In this document: piece by piece, positions 5,595 to 6,425 of the stretch
Numbering within the stretch: position 1 is the stretch's first letter
How the letters are laid out: the number at the start of each line of letters is the position of its first letter
From: an uncultured Collinsella sp.
GTDB lineage: Bacteria; Actinomycetota; Coriobacteriia; Coriobacteriales; Coriobacteriaceae
Reading direction: 5' to 3'
Assembly: GCA_902465465.1 (NCBI GenBank)
Contig: CABQNF010000061.1
Location: 1-6,425, forward strand
DNA length: 6,425 nucleotides
Position numbers and translations under genes: made by a program
Notes under the pieces: model-generated
The model's database searches: none
Told to the model about the DNA's origin: nothing
The model's input: only the letters and a program-made list of their open reading frames with translations

Positions 5595-6014
5595 ATGCAG
5601 ATCAGCGTGTCGTCCACCCTGACCGTATATCACGACGGCCAATTCTGGGTCGGGCTGGCGGAGCACGTCGAGGACGGCAGATACGGCGCCGCCCGCATCG
5701 TCTTCGGCGCAGAACCGTCCAATGAGGAGATCCTGCGATTCGTTGTCAACAAATGGGCGAAGCTCTCGTTCTTCGGCCACGATCCGACCGAGGCGAGCAA
5801 GCCCGCGAAGAACCCCAAGCGACGCGCCCGCGAGGCGGCGAAAGCCCTCAAGCAGCCGGCGATGAGCACCAAGGCGCAGCAGGCGCTCGCGAATCAGCGG
5901 GAGACGATGAAGCGGGAATCGGCCCAAGCAAGAAGCCAGCGTCGCGCGGATGAGGCGGAGGCGCGCTTCGAGCAGCGAAAACTGAAGCGCAAACAGAAGC
6001 ATCGCGGTCATTGA
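5595..6014 (+). CDS. yjdF: YjdF family protein (DUF2992), 139 aa
   Basis: Seen: LTVYHDGQFWVGL at residues 9-21, ARIVFGAEPSNEEILRFV at 33-50, KNPKRRAREAAK near 72-83, STKAQQALANQRE at 91-103, and a basic C-terminus ending KRKQKHRGH. This order and the HRGH end are diagnostic of YjdF (DUF2992), and the length is normal, so the gene appears intact. The C-terminal half (about 70-139) is a highly charged, probably helical or coiled region. Known: the biochemical role of YjdF is unsettled; its riboswitch senses azaaromatics, which suggests a part in coping with toxic heterocycles. The ATG at 5595 follows an excellent AAAGGAGG at 5579-5586. An in-frame ATG at 5466 lies in the leader and overlaps the -10, so it is rejected as the start. 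The gene has its own promoter and terminator-like repeat. Confidence 0.94.
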   Translation: MQISVSSTLTVYHDGQFWVGLAEHVEDGRYGAARIVFGAEPSNEEILRFVVNKWAKLSFFGHDPTEASKPAKNPKRRAREAAKALKQPAMSTKAQQALANQRETMKRESAQARSQRRADEAEARFEQRKLKRKQKHRGH

Positions 6015-6032
6015 TACCACCATCAACCCATA

Positions 6033-6085
6033 TATAGCAGCAGGCGTAGCTTCGATTGAAACTACGCCTGCCACCTGGTGCTATA
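6033..6085. repeat. Large two-part inverted repeat after yjdF, possible terminator
   Basis: Perfect 10-bp arms GCAGGCGTAG (6040-6049) and CTACGCCTGC (6062-6071) enclose a 12-base loop. Outer arms TATAGCA (6033-6039) and TGCTATA (6079-6085) extend the stem across a 7-base asymmetric bulge. It begins 18 bases after the yjdF stop. No T-tract follows, so it is either a hairpin that protects the 3' end or ends transcription inefficiently, or a DNA site near the repeat boundary. Confidence 0.68.
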
Positions 6086-6108
6086 ACGTTATACAGAACG
6101 TATGTTCT
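6082..6108. repeat. Two adjacent palindromes at the cassette end
   Basis: TATAACGTTATA (6082-6093) is a perfect 12-bp palindrome. It is followed one base later by AGAAC-GTAT-GTTCT (6095-6108), 5-bp arms around 4 bases. GAAC-N4-GTTC is the Gram-positive LexA (SOS) box pattern; palindromes of this kind also occur in recombinase core sites. Confidence 0.6.
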
Positions 6109-6122
6109 ATACCCACTCGATG
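6096..6122. repeat. guaA-3'-end-like direct repeat, copy B (candidate attachment site)
   Basis: This block matches copy A (3728-3754) at 24 of 27 positions in the same orientation, 2368 bases away. Read on the minus strand it gives VIEWV followed by a stop, against IEWE in copy A. The two copies bracket the Abi-RNA-yjdF cassette. No guaA coding sequence is recognisable to its right in this window. Confidence 0.62.
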
Positions 6123-6425
6123 ACTAACCCAGTCCGAGCACTACCGATGCGTGTCGCGTCATACCGCCTAAGAGCTGATTCGTTCAGAAAAGGTTCAGGG
6201 GGATCGTCGAGTTTATTGCACCCTCGCGTTTTACAAAAGAGAGTACAAGGCCCTTTAGCTCGAATTATTGCATTTAGAACCCCGCCGCTCATCCATCCTA
6301 GCTTGCCCAAACAGCCCTCCCGCGATGTCCATGTTCCAACGGATGGGTACCATTTATCCGGGTGCACCTGGGGCAACGGGCCGGCAGGCCCGCGCAAGGT
6401 CGCTCGCAGAACACACAACATCAAA
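6123..6425. other. Right-edge region with no recognised gene
   Basis: A minus-strand frame is open from the edge to the stop at 6107-6109. A plus-strand frame is open from an ATG at 6120 to the edge. Neither translation resembles a family I know. The minus-strand frame ends inside repeat copy B (ending GLVIEWV), so it may be the 3' end of a gene disrupted or retained at the attachment site. The region is less GC-rich than the left part. Confidence 0.35.

Noticed and set aside
5424..6074. 216-residue minus-strand frame opposite yjdF
   Set aside because: It mirrors the codons of yjdF, which is recognised with high confidence and has a strong ribosome binding site.

Overview
The window is a GC-rich bacterial accessory region. 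TTG start codons with good ribosome binding sites and the overall gene types suggest a high-GC Gram-positive. A Coriobacteriia-like gut actinobacterium (Collinsella/Olsenella/Eggerthella type) is my guess; no rRNA or core gene is present to prove it. The content is that of an island: defence-like genes, a gene remnant, direct repeats and regulatory RNAs.

Left part (1-3330, minus strand): three genes read leftwards in the order 3282->2017, 1927->179 and 150->off the edge. They encode a DUF4143-type AAA ATPase, a 582-aa protein with a DUF4365-like PD-(D/E)XK-type N-terminus, and a small unassigned protein cut by the window edge. They probably form one transcription unit. The first gene has a perfect 9-bp inverted repeat that would hide its ribosome binding site.

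Boundary (3330-3760): the C-terminal third of a GyrI-like effector-binding protein survives as a remnant. Next to it is the first copy of a 27-bp repeat that resembles the 3' end of guaA (it encodes IEWE-stop on the minus strand). Guanylate synthase guaA is a known island integration site. The second copy lies at 6096-6122 in the same orientation, so the two copies bracket a 2.4-kb cassette.

Cassette (3760-6096, plus strand): a structured AT-rich dyad with a gene-free leader; an Abi_2/AbiF-like HEPN gene that appears frameshifted near its 3' end; then two short, similar RNA genes in tandem, each with its own promoter and intrinsic terminator. This matches the AbiF plus non-coding RNA arrangement, in which a HEPN toxin is paired with a structured RNA. 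The cassette ends with yjdF, its structured leader (probably the yjdF riboswitch) and a large inverted repeat.

Right edge (6123-6425): no recognisable gene. Frames are open on both strands but neither resembles a known protein.

The best lead is the Abi gene with two separately promoted RNA copies downstream, carried between guaA-like attachment repeats.
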